Assembly (NCBI GenBank): GCA_036507695.1
Contig: DATCIR010000073.1
Location: forward strand, 1-20,153
Direction of reading: 5' to 3'
DNA from: JAKEGK01 sp036507695
GTDB lineage: Bacteria > Pseudomonadota > Gammaproteobacteria > SZUA-152
Length of the DNA stretch: 20,153 bases
The notes beneath the pieces were generated by a model that worked only from the letters and a program-made list of their open reading frames with translations, made no database searches and was not told the DNA's origin. Below are positions 8,683 through 14,352 of the stretch, in pieces (the first letter of the stretch is position 1; each line of letters begins with the position of its first letter). The position numbers and the translations under genes are program-made.

Positions 8683-9164
8683 AATCCCCCCAACTCTGTA
8701 CCGGTAAAGTGGTCAGTTTTTATTGCCACCAGCCTAGATAGCTCTATCGCCAGAAAAAACAGCGCGCTGAACTTGCCACCGGGCAGCGATGGCGCCGCCT
8801 GACCAATCGGCTATGGATACCGGGATTTTTATGCATCAACCGGCCACAATCCGCTTCGCGTATGGATTAGTGCAAAGCAAGTACGCGGTCGCGTCATCAC
8901 TCTAGTATCGATTCACGCGTAGCGCGGCACCGCACTATGTGTGCGTAACCATAGTTTAGGCAAACGGTATGAGCATTTTAGTGCCTGTATACGACCCAAA
9001 GCGGGCTCTGAATATATTGCGTTACGAGTTGCCGAAGTGCTCAAAGGGGCACTGAGCACCTACTACAATGATACGATAATGCAAGCCTGATCCCGGTCCA
9101 GAACCAGGCAAATCCTGCCCTGAAAACCGAGACCACTCCCAGGCAACCATCATCAGCCGCCATC

Positions 9165-9199
9165 TGTCGATAAATCCTGGATTTTGACATTTATCGACA
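9165..9199. repeat. 11-bp perfect inverted repeat (stem-loop or operator)
   Basis: TGTCGATAAAT at 9165-9175 is mirrored exactly by ATTTATCGACA at 9189-9199 around a 13-nt spacer. There is no T-tract after it, so it is not a standard terminator. It sits immediately beside the larger inverted repeat at 9201-9311. Confidence 0.75.
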
Positions 9200-9200
9200 A

Positions 9201-9311
9201 GGTGAACCCCGTTACTGTATGTATTTTCGTTTTCCCGATCGGAGTTTAATCCACACATAACGACTGAATGTGTTTTGCGTATTTCAATAGCGCCAGTAAC
9301 GGGGTCGACCA
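9201..9311. repeat. 17-bp inverted repeat enclosing about 77 bp
   Basis: GGTGAACCCCGTTACTG (9201-9217) pairs with CAGTAACGGGGTCGACC (9295-9311 region). The inner 12 bp match perfectly (9206-9217 with 9294-9305), and two mismatches lie in the outer part. The 111-bp unit could be a structured RNA, a miniature element or a decayed recombination site. No target duplication is seen. Confidence 0.65.
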
Positions 9312-9436
9312 TGCCGATAAATATTCCCGGCCGAAGTTGGCTGTATTGACAATCCCAGGCCTAAACCAGCCATGCCCTCTGTACCATTTCAGACCCTAAA
9401 ATACGCGGCGCACCGGAGAAATAGACTAACACCACA

Positions 9437-9464
9437 TTGTAACCTTCTGATAAATTGCTAGAAT
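9437..9464 (+). promoter_or_regulatory. Candidate sigma-70 promoter reading into the cassette array
   Basis: TTGTAA (9437-9442) and TAGAAT (9459-9464) are separated by 16 bp. Transcription would start near 9471 and cross the first cassette boundary at 9636, so it could act as a Pc-like promoter for the first cassettes. Based on box matches only. Confidence 0.4.
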
Positions 9465-9627
9465 TATTTGTGTCATGCCCGGAAAATCAAATTGGCTCTA
9501 AACGCCGGCGGCAGGTACGTCAAACAAAGACAGGCGATTTACCGACAACAACAATTACTTTCACACGCAAATGTGGCAATATTTTTATCAACATGCAAAA
9601 TAAACCAGGCATATCAAGTCGCCGTAT

Positions 9628-9642
9628 TAACAATTGTTAGCT
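9628..9642 (+). other. Left boundary of the cassette array, possible attI-like site
   Basis: GTTAGCT (9636-9642) fits the GTTRRRY core where cassettes are joined. Its sequence GTTAGCTTTC is the exact reverse complement of the ten bases that end at the R'' box of the first cassette (9898-9907). The core overlaps a perfect 12-bp palindrome, TAACAATTGTTA (9628-9639), as inverted integrase-binding boxes would. No attC arm is apparent upstream, so this may be an attI or its remnant. Without an integrase gene the attI label is a guess. Confidence 0.4.
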
Positions 9643-9670
9643 TTCAAAACCATCACAGGAGACAACAACA

Positions 9671-9895
9671 ATGGCTCACAACGTCACGCTTAATCTCAAC
9701 ACCAATATCGTTCTTCACAAGGACGTTGAGATTGTCGTCCACACCGATGAAGGAAAGCTCGGAACTTTGCTAGTGAGTAAAGGCAACATCGAGTGGTTAC
9801 CTTTCAAAAAATCCGTGAATAAGCATCGCCTTGGCTGGAAGAAGTTTGCCGAGCTAATGGAAAGTCAAGGTAAACCCGCTAAGGCGAAAAAGTAA
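9671..9895 (+). CDS. Conserved small protein of unknown function (cassette 1)
   Basis: This 74-aa protein begins MAHNVTLNLNTNIVLHKDVE and contains GKLGTLLVSKGNIEWLP and a basic tail ending KPAKAKK. AGGAG (9657-9661) lies 9 nt before the ATG. I recognise the pattern as a widespread small proteobacterial hypothetical family. It probably forms a compact beta-rich N-terminal part followed by a short helix (RLGWKKFAELMESQG). No enzyme motif or membrane segment is present. Its basic C-terminus is compatible with nucleic-acid binding, but that is speculation. It is the only gene of the first cassette, which spans the boundary at 9636 to attC at 9986. Confidence 0.8.
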   Translation: MAHNVTLNLNTNIVLHKDVEIVVHTDEGKLGTLLVSKGNIEWLPFKKSVNKHRLGWKKFAELMESQGKPAKAKK

Positions 9896-9900
9896 ATGAA

Positions 9901-9986
9901 AGCTAACAAATCGTCCAAGCCAACGCCGGACACGCTGCGACTCTTGTCGGGTTCTGGCGGCGGCGCGGCTTAACACCACGTTACAC
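9901..9986 (+). other. attC site 1
   Basis: 86-bp recombination site. R'' is AGCTAAC (9901-9907) followed by AAATCGTCCAAGCC; the right half ends GCGGCTTAACACCACG and R' GTTACAC (9980-9986). The arms AAGCC near the left and GGCTT near the right pair, as in pseudomonad-type attC sites. R'' is complementary to the first bases of cassette 1 (9636-9645, 10 of 10). Confidence 0.85.
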
Positions 9987-10008
9987 AAAAGAATGAGACC
10001 AAAATAGC

Positions 10009-11046
10009 GTGAGAGTCTTCAAGTATAGAGGCGGGGATGAATCTATCTTTGCTAGAAATTTGGAGTCGTTGGAAAAAGATATGTTTTGGGCGCTAACGCC
10101 AGAAAAACTCAATGATCCGTGCGAAGGCTTAGTTACATCTGATATTTTAATAAATCAAATCGATGCAGTAGTCAGATTGTTTGCCGAAAACGACAAAAAT
10201 GTAGATGTGTCGGTTAAAGAACTCAAAAATGCGTTGAGAAATGTGCTAGAAAAAAAAGATACGTCTGGAGTTTACTCATTAAGCAAAACATCTACAGATG
10301 AACTTCTCTGGGCGCATTACGCAAATAGTCATCACGGGTTCTGTATAGAATATGAGTTGGAAACTTTGGTGTATTTTGGAAGAAATGAATTTTTTAACTT
10401 TGATGTTAAGTATAGCGATCATCCTCCACTGTTGACTATTGAGGATATGTTGAAAATTAACGAAAAGATTGGCTTTATACAAAAATTAATCGGCATAAAG
10501 TCAAAAAGATGGGCATATGAAAAGGAACTTAGAGTTGTGACATCAGAAGCGGGAGCGCAGAGTTACGATTACAGAGCAGTGAAAGCAATACATTTTGGAA
10601 TAAGAATGCCGAATGATAAAAAACAAGAAATAATGCGAAAATTGAAAGGCAGAAATATAAAATATTACCAGACTGAACTACAAGAAAACTCTTATAAATT
10701 TTTTTCTAAATCAATAGAAGATGATTACCCTACTAATGAGCGATATTTATATTCAATTGCTCCAATTGCAGAACATGCAGTCGACCCAAGCACATTAAAC
10801 GAGCAATGGTCAGAATACGCGCCTTATCTACAAAAAGTGGCCGAAATCATTCGACGCGAACCATATTGTAATGAAGTCTTAATGGTCGATGTGAGTTATG
10901 AGAAAAGTAAACCAGGGAAACCAGTGTTTTTCGGGCAATTTAAAAGATCAACATTCAGATACGAAAATATTTATTTTACGCCTAAAGAAGTGGATGAGAA
11001 ATATACGAAAATTAGTGATTTAGAGGCAGAATTAATTAATGTGTAA
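10009..11046 (+). CDS. DUF2971 domain protein (cassette 2)
   Basis: This 345-aa protein begins at a GTG: MRVFKYRGGDESIFARNLE. It has the recurring DUF2971 landmarks in order. These are KYRG near the N-terminus, FWALTPEKLNDPCEG (about 26-40), YSLSKTSTDELLWAHYANSH followed by HGFCIEYE (about 88-117), VKYSD, and KSKRWAYEKELRVVT (about 164-178), then IHFGIRM. The family is common in mobile and defence-associated regions; its biochemical role is not known to me. The residues after about 240 form an extra C-terminal part of unknown function. The gene is AT-rich compared with the efflux operon upstream. Its stop codon TAA lies inside the attC R'' box (GTGTAAC), so coding and recombination sequence overlap. 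No strong Shine-Dalgarno precedes the GTG. Confidence 0.85.
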   Translation: MRVFKYRGGDESIFARNLESLEKDMFWALTPEKLNDPCEGLVTSDILINQIDAVVRLFAENDKNVDVSVKELKNALRNVLEKKDTSGVYSLSKTSTDELLWAHYANSHHGFCIEYELETLVYFGRNEFFNFDVKYSDHPPLLTIEDMLKINEKIGFIQKLIGIKSKRWAYEKELRVVTSEAGAQSYDYRAVKAIHFGIRMPNDKKQEIMRKLKGRNIKYYQTELQENSYKFFSKSIEDDYPTNERYLYSIAPIAEHAVDPSTLNEQWSEYAPYLQKVAEIIRREPYCNEVLMVDVSYEKSKPGKPVFFGQFKRSTFRYENIYFTPKEVDEKYTKISDLEAELINV

Positions 11047-11139
11047 CAATTCGCGGCACACAGACAGTTAAAAGCGTCGCAATTTTTGCAGGGCAAAAAT
11101 ATGCGCCCCTTTTGCCTGCTGGTGAGCTCGGCGTTAGCC
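11041..11139 (+). other. attC site 2
   Basis: 99-bp site with R'' GTGTAAC (11041-11047), L'' beginning AATTCGCGGC, a central stem (GCAGGGCAAAA opposite TTTTGCCTGC), and right end GAGCTCGGC plus R' GTTAGCC (11133-11139). R'' matches the start of cassette 2 (GTTACACA) in reverse complement for 8 bp. Confidence 0.88.
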
Positions 11140-11155
11140 GCGAAAAGGAGTTAAA

Positions 11156-12310
11156 TTGGAGCTGGTAGATACATTCGATTTTCACAGGTGCCATCCAGAA
11201 CAGTCAATCGAGGATTATTATCGTTCTCTGCGACTAGATCTTTCTCAAGAAATGGTTGGCAAAAAAGTAGTTTACCTTGACACCAAGTTTTGGGTGATTC
11301 TAAGAGATGGTTACCTGGATCCAACGAAAAACCAGCTTGAAAGCAAATTACTAAATTTAACATTGGATCTTTCCGCAAAGAAAGTATGCGTTTTCCCAAT
11401 TAGCGAAGATCTTTTCCTAGAAATTTTAAAGCAAACTGACATCAAAACGCTGAAGGCGACCGTCGAGTTAATTGATAAGTTATCCAATGGAATTTCCTCC
11501 ATAAGTTATGATGATCGCATAAAGCTAGAGATTATGCAGTTTTGGTATTCCACTCTTGGTAAAAATGTTTATGAGACTAAAGAGCTGGTTTGGACTAAGC
11601 TTGCCTATAACATGGGATTGCACAGTTTTGAAATTCCACAACTAAGCACAGAGGAAAATCGTGTCCTCCAAAAGGCTTTTATAGATCAAATGTGGTCCAT
11701 ATCAATGTCTCAAATGATCGAAGTTATGTTAGAAAATGGCGGCTTGACAAAGCTAGAATTTGCAATTGCTAATAAACTTAACGAAGGAAAGTATAAACAT
11801 CAAGATGAAGCTAGGAGTTTTAATCAAATGTTTCTTAACGAGGTAGGCGGAATAGTTGATGTGTATCGAGATGCTTTGGCAGACATGATGGAATTCATGT
11901 ACCAAAAGGAAACGGGAGAAAACCTGACTCAGAAACAATCTACCGAACATAGAGATGAAACTAAGCGCGTTATGGGCAACACAATTTACAACCTGTTTCG
12001 CTTGAATAAAGTCGGTAAAGCGATGCCGTTCATTCGAATTTCTTCGGCATTACATGCTTCTGTCAGATGGGATAAAAAGCAAAAATTCCAGGATCATGAC
12101 TTTCACGACTTTAGGCATGCAACGACAGCATTGCCATATTGCGATTATTTTTTTACAGAAAAACGTTTAGCGCATTTGCTTACTCAAAAGCAGCTTGGTT
12201 TCGAAAAGTTATACAAATGTGGAATTCAGTCAAAAGTGATTAATGCAATTCAGTCACTTGAAAAATTGCAGTCATACGCGGCTAACAAGGCAAATGCACT
12301 CGGACGCTAA
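11156..12310 (+). CDS. PIN-like domain protein, putative nuclease (cassette 3)
   Basis: This 384-aa protein uses a TTG start supported by AGGAG (11146-11150) 5 nt upstream. KKVVYLDTKFWVILRDG (36-52) has the hydrophobic strand and first aspartate (D42) of a PIN fold. DHDFHDFRHATTALPYCDYF (313-332), followed by FTEKRLAHLL, has the clustered aspartates and the 'HA...lPYcDyffTe' layout of the C-terminal PIN strands. PIN proteins are usually metal-dependent RNases. Here a helical insert of about 250 residues separates the two parts, much longer than in VapC toxins, and no antitoxin gene accompanies it. A stand-alone role, for example in defence, is therefore more likely than VapBC-type pairing. 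The last ten residues, AANKANALGR, are encoded by the attC. The assignment rests on motif spacing only. Confidence 0.65.
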   Translation: MELVDTFDFHRCHPEQSIEDYYRSLRLDLSQEMVGKKVVYLDTKFWVILRDGYLDPTKNQLESKLLNLTLDLSAKKVCVFPISEDLFLEILKQTDIKTLKATVELIDKLSNGISSISYDDRIKLEIMQFWYSTLGKNVYETKELVWTKLAYNMGLHSFEIPQLSTEENRVLQKAFIDQMWSISMSQMIEVMLENGGLTKLEFAIANKLNEGKYKHQDEARSFNQMFLNEVGGIVDVYRDALADMMEFMYQKETGENLTQKQSTEHRDETKRVMGNTIYNLFRLNKVGKAMPFIRISSALHASVRWDKKQKFQDHDFHDFRHATTALPYCDYFFTEKRLAHLLTQKQLGFEKLYKCGIQSKVINAIQSLEKLQSYAANKANALGR

Positions 12311-12361
12311 AAAGCGTCGCTCCGCTCTGCTTTTTAGCGCCGGTGATTTGCGGCGTTAGGC
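12280..12361 (+). other. attC site 3
   Basis: 82-bp site with R'' GGCTAAC (12280-12286), L'' AAGGCAAATGCACTCGGAC, a long stem (GACGCTAAAAAGC opposite GCTTTTTAGCGCC), and R' GTTAGGC (12355-12361). R'' and flank are the exact reverse complement of the first ten bases of cassette 3 (GTTAGCCGCG). Confidence 0.92.
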
Positions 12362-12369
12362 ATTTTCAG

Positions 12370-12969
12370 ATGGGCAACGTTTCCATTTCAAGGGAAGAAC
12401 TAAGCAGGTATGCGGAATCCAACCTCGCTTTTCATGGGCTAGACCTCGATAGGATTAGCTCGATATTCGTCGCTCAGATCTACCAGCTCGAAAGAAACAG
12501 GGTGTTGAACATATTTGGGATAATGGATGAGGTTAAACATCTTGAGGGGATTAAGCGAAGCACATCAACCGGAAAAGAACGTCCATTCAACGGAGCGGTT
12601 CTGAACGGACTTCACAAGAAACATTTTACAGATGCTCGCTTCATCCTGAAGAACATCGGGATACACTTGGGCTATGAGAACGGAAAGACGGCTCGTCTGG
12701 ATCTGATAATCCGGCAGGCATTTGAAAGGAATACTTCCGGGTATGTGGATGACGACTTCGTCAGTTACATTGCTCACCATACAACCGTAGGGGCCTATGA
12801 GGAACGGGCAAGGAAGAGCCTGACTGGCGAGTGGATAGTTTTTAAGAAACACGAAGGAAGAAATTTCTACCTAACGTTGGCAGCGCATGATGAAGGTGAC
12901 GAAGACATTCGACGCAGGGTGGAAATGGCCTATGAGTTTGATTTTCCGTTCTTGCAGGAAAATGCCTAA
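12370..12969 (+). CDS. Hypothetical protein (cassette 4)
   Basis: This 199-aa soluble protein starts MGNVSISREELSRYAESNL. I chose the ATG at 12370 because the upstream in-frame GTG at 12343 lies inside attC site 3. The ATG falls 9 bp after the cassette boundary with no Shine-Dalgarno, as is common for cassettes. Notable segments are GLHKKHFTDARFILKNIG in the middle and a C-terminal half with GEWIVFKKHEGRNFYLTLA, HDEGDEDI and YEFDFPFL. The 'KHEGxNYYL...H.EGD' pattern seems to recur in hypothetical proteins, but I attach no function to it. The C-terminal stop TAA is part of the R'' box of attC site 4. Confidence 0.75.
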   Translation: MGNVSISREELSRYAESNLAFHGLDLDRISSIFVAQIYQLERNRVLNIFGIMDEVKHLEGIKRSTSTGKERPFNGAVLNGLHKKHFTDARFILKNIGIHLGYENGKTARLDLIIRQAFERNTSGYVDDDFVSYIAHHTTVGAYEERARKSLTGEWIVFKKHEGRNFYLTLAAHDEGDEDIRRRVEMAYEFDFPFLQENA

Positions 12970-13038
12970 CTATGCCTTTGAGGGCGACCTCGGAAAGCGC
13001 TGCGCGCTTCCCTCGGCGCCTCACGGAAGTCGTTGTCT
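12964..13038 (+). other. attC site 4, with a degenerate R' box
   Basis: 75-bp site with R'' GCCTAAC (12964-12970), L'' TATGCCTTTGAGGGCGAC, a stem AAGCGC-TGC-GCGCTT, and right arm GCCTCACGGAAGTC. The R' reads GTTGTCT (13032-13038), which departs from GTTRRRY. R'' with its flank is the reverse complement of the start of cassette 4 over 13 bp (GTTAGGCATTTTC). Confidence 0.75.
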
Positions 13039-13054
13039 TCTGAGTAATTAGAAA

Positions 13055-13522
13055 ATGAATATATCATCAATACCCACAGACAGTCTTTATAAGTTTATGG
13101 CGATTAGCGGCACTATAATTTTCATTTCTGGATTTTATGCAATAGTTTATTTCTTGATAAAAGCAAACCAGTTTGCCTACGAAAAAGATAAAGAAATGAA
13201 TAATCATATAGCACAAGGAGAATACTTGGCTTGGCTGGCTAAAAGTACGGACGGTATTGAATGTCTTTCTGAGGAAGCAAAAAAATTACGGGAGCATTCT
13301 TTTATGTCAATATATAAAATCGAGCTCATTAGTAAATATATGTCTCGCATTCGAGCACATTTTAAACTCATCTCCGTCGCATCTATTTTTGTTAGTGTGT
13401 TTGGTTTTGCTTTATCCGTTTCTGGGTTTTGGTTGTGGTATACCAATAGTCAGCTGTACCTTGATATGGAGTTACAACTAAAAGTTATGGTTCTAGAGAA
13501 AGAAGCTAACAAGGCAAATTAA
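13055..13522 (+). CDS. Two-helix membrane protein of unknown function (cassette 5)
   Basis: This 155-aa protein begins MNISSIPTDSLYKFM. Two hydrophobic segments are clear: about 13-35 (MAISGTIIFISGFYAIVYFL) and about 104-129 (LISVASIFVSVFGFALSVSG). A charged, probably helical region of about 68 residues lies between them, and a short helical tail follows. With an even number of helices, both ends should be on the same side. I do not recognise a family. Small membrane proteins are common cassette cargo and also occur as effectors in toxin or abortive-infection systems, but nothing here shows that role. The last residues, EANKAN, are read from the attC R''/L'' sequence. Confidence 0.7.
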   Translation: MNISSIPTDSLYKFMAISGTIIFISGFYAIVYFLIKANQFAYEKDKEMNNHIAQGEYLAWLAKSTDGIECLSEEAKKLREHSFMSIYKIELISKYMSRIRAHFKLISVASIFVSVFGFALSVSGFWLWYTNSQLYLDMELQLKVMVLEKEANKAN

Positions 13523-13585
13523 CATGGATGGTCAAAAACTACGCGATGCTTCGCTTTTGCCCACCAGTTATTTGCAACGTTATAT
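13504..13585 (+). other. attC site 5
   Basis: 82-bp site with R'' AGCTAAC (13504-13510), L'' AAGGCAAATTAAC, a central stem (GTCAAAA...TTTTGCCC), right arm AGTTATTTGCAAC and R' GTTATAT (13579-13585). The left 15 bases GCTAACAAGGCAAAT are identical to those of attC site 3. R'' with flank pairs with the start of cassette 5 in 8 of 10 bases. Confidence 0.85.
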
Positions 13586-13608
13586 TTATTTATTAAAGGA
13601 GAATGCAG

Positions 13609-13911
13609 ATGGAATTTGAATGGGATGATGATAAAAATCGACTTAATTTCGCCAAGCACTGCGTAGATTTTGCGGACGCGCTGCATGTGTTTATCGACGA
13701 TAATAGAGTTGAACGCCGTGATGTGCGGTTTATGTACGGCGAGGAACGCTGGCAAACAATTGGCTCTACTGACAAGGGGGTTCTTTTTGTTGTTTATACT
13801 GAACGGAACAGTGGTGCAACAATTCGGCTTATATCAGCACGAAAAGCAAATAAACGAGAAAGAGCCGCATATGCTAAAGGTAACTTTGTTTCTTACAGCA
13901 AGGAGAAATAA
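13609..13911 (+). CDS. brnT: BrnT-family toxin (ribonuclease) (cassette 6)
   Basis: This 100-aa protein begins MEFEWDDDKNRLNFAKHCVD. The ATG at 13609 is preferred over the one at 13603 because AAGGAG ends at 13601, giving 7 nt spacing rather than 1. It also gives the usual BrnT beginning (FEWD..K...N..KH). Other family marks are FADALHVFID, ERRDVRFMYGEERWQTIG, VLFVVYTER and IRLISARKANKRERAAY. BrnT proteins are RelE-fold RNases that slow translation and are wrapped by BrnA, which represses the operon. Here the gene is followed at once by two small ORFs with good ribosome-binding sites, an unusual partner arrangement. The length is normal and the frame intact. Confidence 0.9.
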   Translation: MEFEWDDDKNRLNFAKHCVDFADALHVFIDDNRVERRDVRFMYGEERWQTIGSTDKGVLFVVYTERNSGATIRLISARKANKRERAAYAKGNFVSYSKEK

Positions 13912-13912
13912 C

Positions 13913-14110
13913 ATGACGATTAAGCGTGTGAAGTATGAAGATATTAAAAAACAGAAAGGTGCCACAAAAAAAGACGAATTGGATAAGATGACCGATGCTG
14001 AAGTAATTGAGAGGGCAATTAGTGACCAGGATGCACCTGTACCAACGGAAAAGGAACTTAAGGAATTTAAACGTGTAGGTCGAAAGGATAAACCAAGGAG
14101 TAAGTCATGA
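13913..14110 (+). CDS. Small BrnA-like antitoxin candidate, first copy (cassette 6)
   Basis: This 65-aa protein begins MTIKRVKYEDIKKQKGATKK and contains LDKMTDAEVIERAI, DQDAPVPTEKELKEF and a basic tail. AAGGAG (13900-13905) lies 7 nt upstream, inside the end of brnT. The 'TDxEV...D.DAP.PT..EL' region resembles the toxin-wrapping N-terminal half of BrnA. The usual C-terminal ribbon-helix-helix domain (about 40 residues ending in VSIRLD...) is missing, so this protein alone should not bind DNA the normal way. Its last codons overlap the start of the next gene as ATGA. I infer the antitoxin role from position and partial similarity. Confidence 0.7.
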   Translation: MTIKRVKYEDIKKQKGATKKDELDKMTDAEVIERAISDQDAPVPTEKELKEFKRVGRKDKPRSKS

Positions 14111-14286
14111 GCAAGAGAATACGAGTCAGTCTAGATAAAGTTAAAAAAACTAAAGGCAGAAGTAACTGGGCGTACCTGAAAGCCCAAACTGATGAGCAAA
14201 TACATGCTAATACTACTGGTGATCGCAGCAGTCGCGAATTAACAGATATTGAATTACGACATCTTACTAAAACAAAAAAAATATAA
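14107..14286 (+). CDS. Small BrnA-like antitoxin candidate, second copy (cassette 6)
   Basis: This 59-aa protein begins MSKRIRVSLDKVKKTKGRSN and contains WAYLKAQTDEQIHAN, GDRSSRELTDIELRHL and the tail TKTKKI. It has a strong ribosome-binding site, AAGGAG (14095-14100), 6 nt before its ATG, and overlaps the preceding gene by 4 bp. Aligned with that gene, it shows the same skeleton: KR/V, D-x-KK-x-KG, a TD-x-x-I turn, a conserved D, then T-x-x-EL. It is probably a diverged tandem duplicate. It also lacks a ribbon-helix-helix domain. The stop TAA falls in the R'' box of attC site 6, so the cassette contains exactly these three genes. It may be a second antitoxin or part of a split regulator. Confidence 0.65.
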   Translation: MSKRIRVSLDKVKKTKGRSNWAYLKAQTDEQIHANTTGDRSSRELTDIELRHLTKTKKI

Positions 14287-14342
14287 CATTCTGCTCAACA
14301 CGGACGCGCTAAAAACGCGCGCCGGTTAGCCGAGCGTTATGG
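14281..14342 (+). other. attC site 6
   Basis: 62-bp compact site with R'' ATATAAC (14281-14287), L'' ATTCTGCTCAACACGG, stem ACGCG-CTAAAAA-CGCGC, right arm CCGGTTAGCCGAGC and R' GTTATGG (14336-14342). R'' with flank is the reverse complement of the start of cassette 6 (GTTATATTT, 9 bp). Confidence 0.9.
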
Positions 14343-14352
14343 CGCAAGAATC

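Larger units (their letters stand above)
8683..9436. other. Gene-poor region between the efflux operon and the cassette array
   Basis: About 750 bp with no ORF I can support. A minus-strand frame of 96 codons (9022-9312) has no family features and is built on the inverted repeats listed separately. A plus-strand frame ending at 9090 (…RVAEVLKGALSTYYND…) reads like a protein tail but has no start or recognised relatives. This would be the expected location of an integron integrase facing left, yet I see no integrase motif. The stretch probably holds decayed DNA. Confidence 0.45.

Noticed and set aside
8700..8830. AAAGTGGTCAGTTTTTATTGCCACC and following sequence as an IS21-like end
   Set aside because: Resembles insertion-sequence ends in general flavour, but no paired inverted repeat, target duplication or transposase frame was found.
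8923..9090. Plus-strand frame ending RVAEVLKGALSTYYNDTIMQA
   Set aside because: Looks like a protein C-terminus but has no start, a stop just before it, and no recognised relatives; at most a fragment.
9022..9312. 96-codon minus-strand ORF in the gene-poor region
   Set aside because: No recognisable family, no good ribosome-binding site, and it is built across the inverted repeats; likely chance.
11081..11128. Rho-independent terminator after the DUF2971 gene
   Set aside because: The hairpin is the central stem of attC site 2 and lacks a following T-tract.
12343..12369. GTG start for the cassette-4 gene
   Set aside because: Would start inside attC site 3, before the cassette boundary at 12355/12356; the ATG at 12370 belongs to the cassette.
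13603..13608. ATG at 13603 as brnT start
   Set aside because: Only 1 nt after the AAGGAG box; the ATG at 13609 has 7 nt spacing and matches BrnT N-termini.
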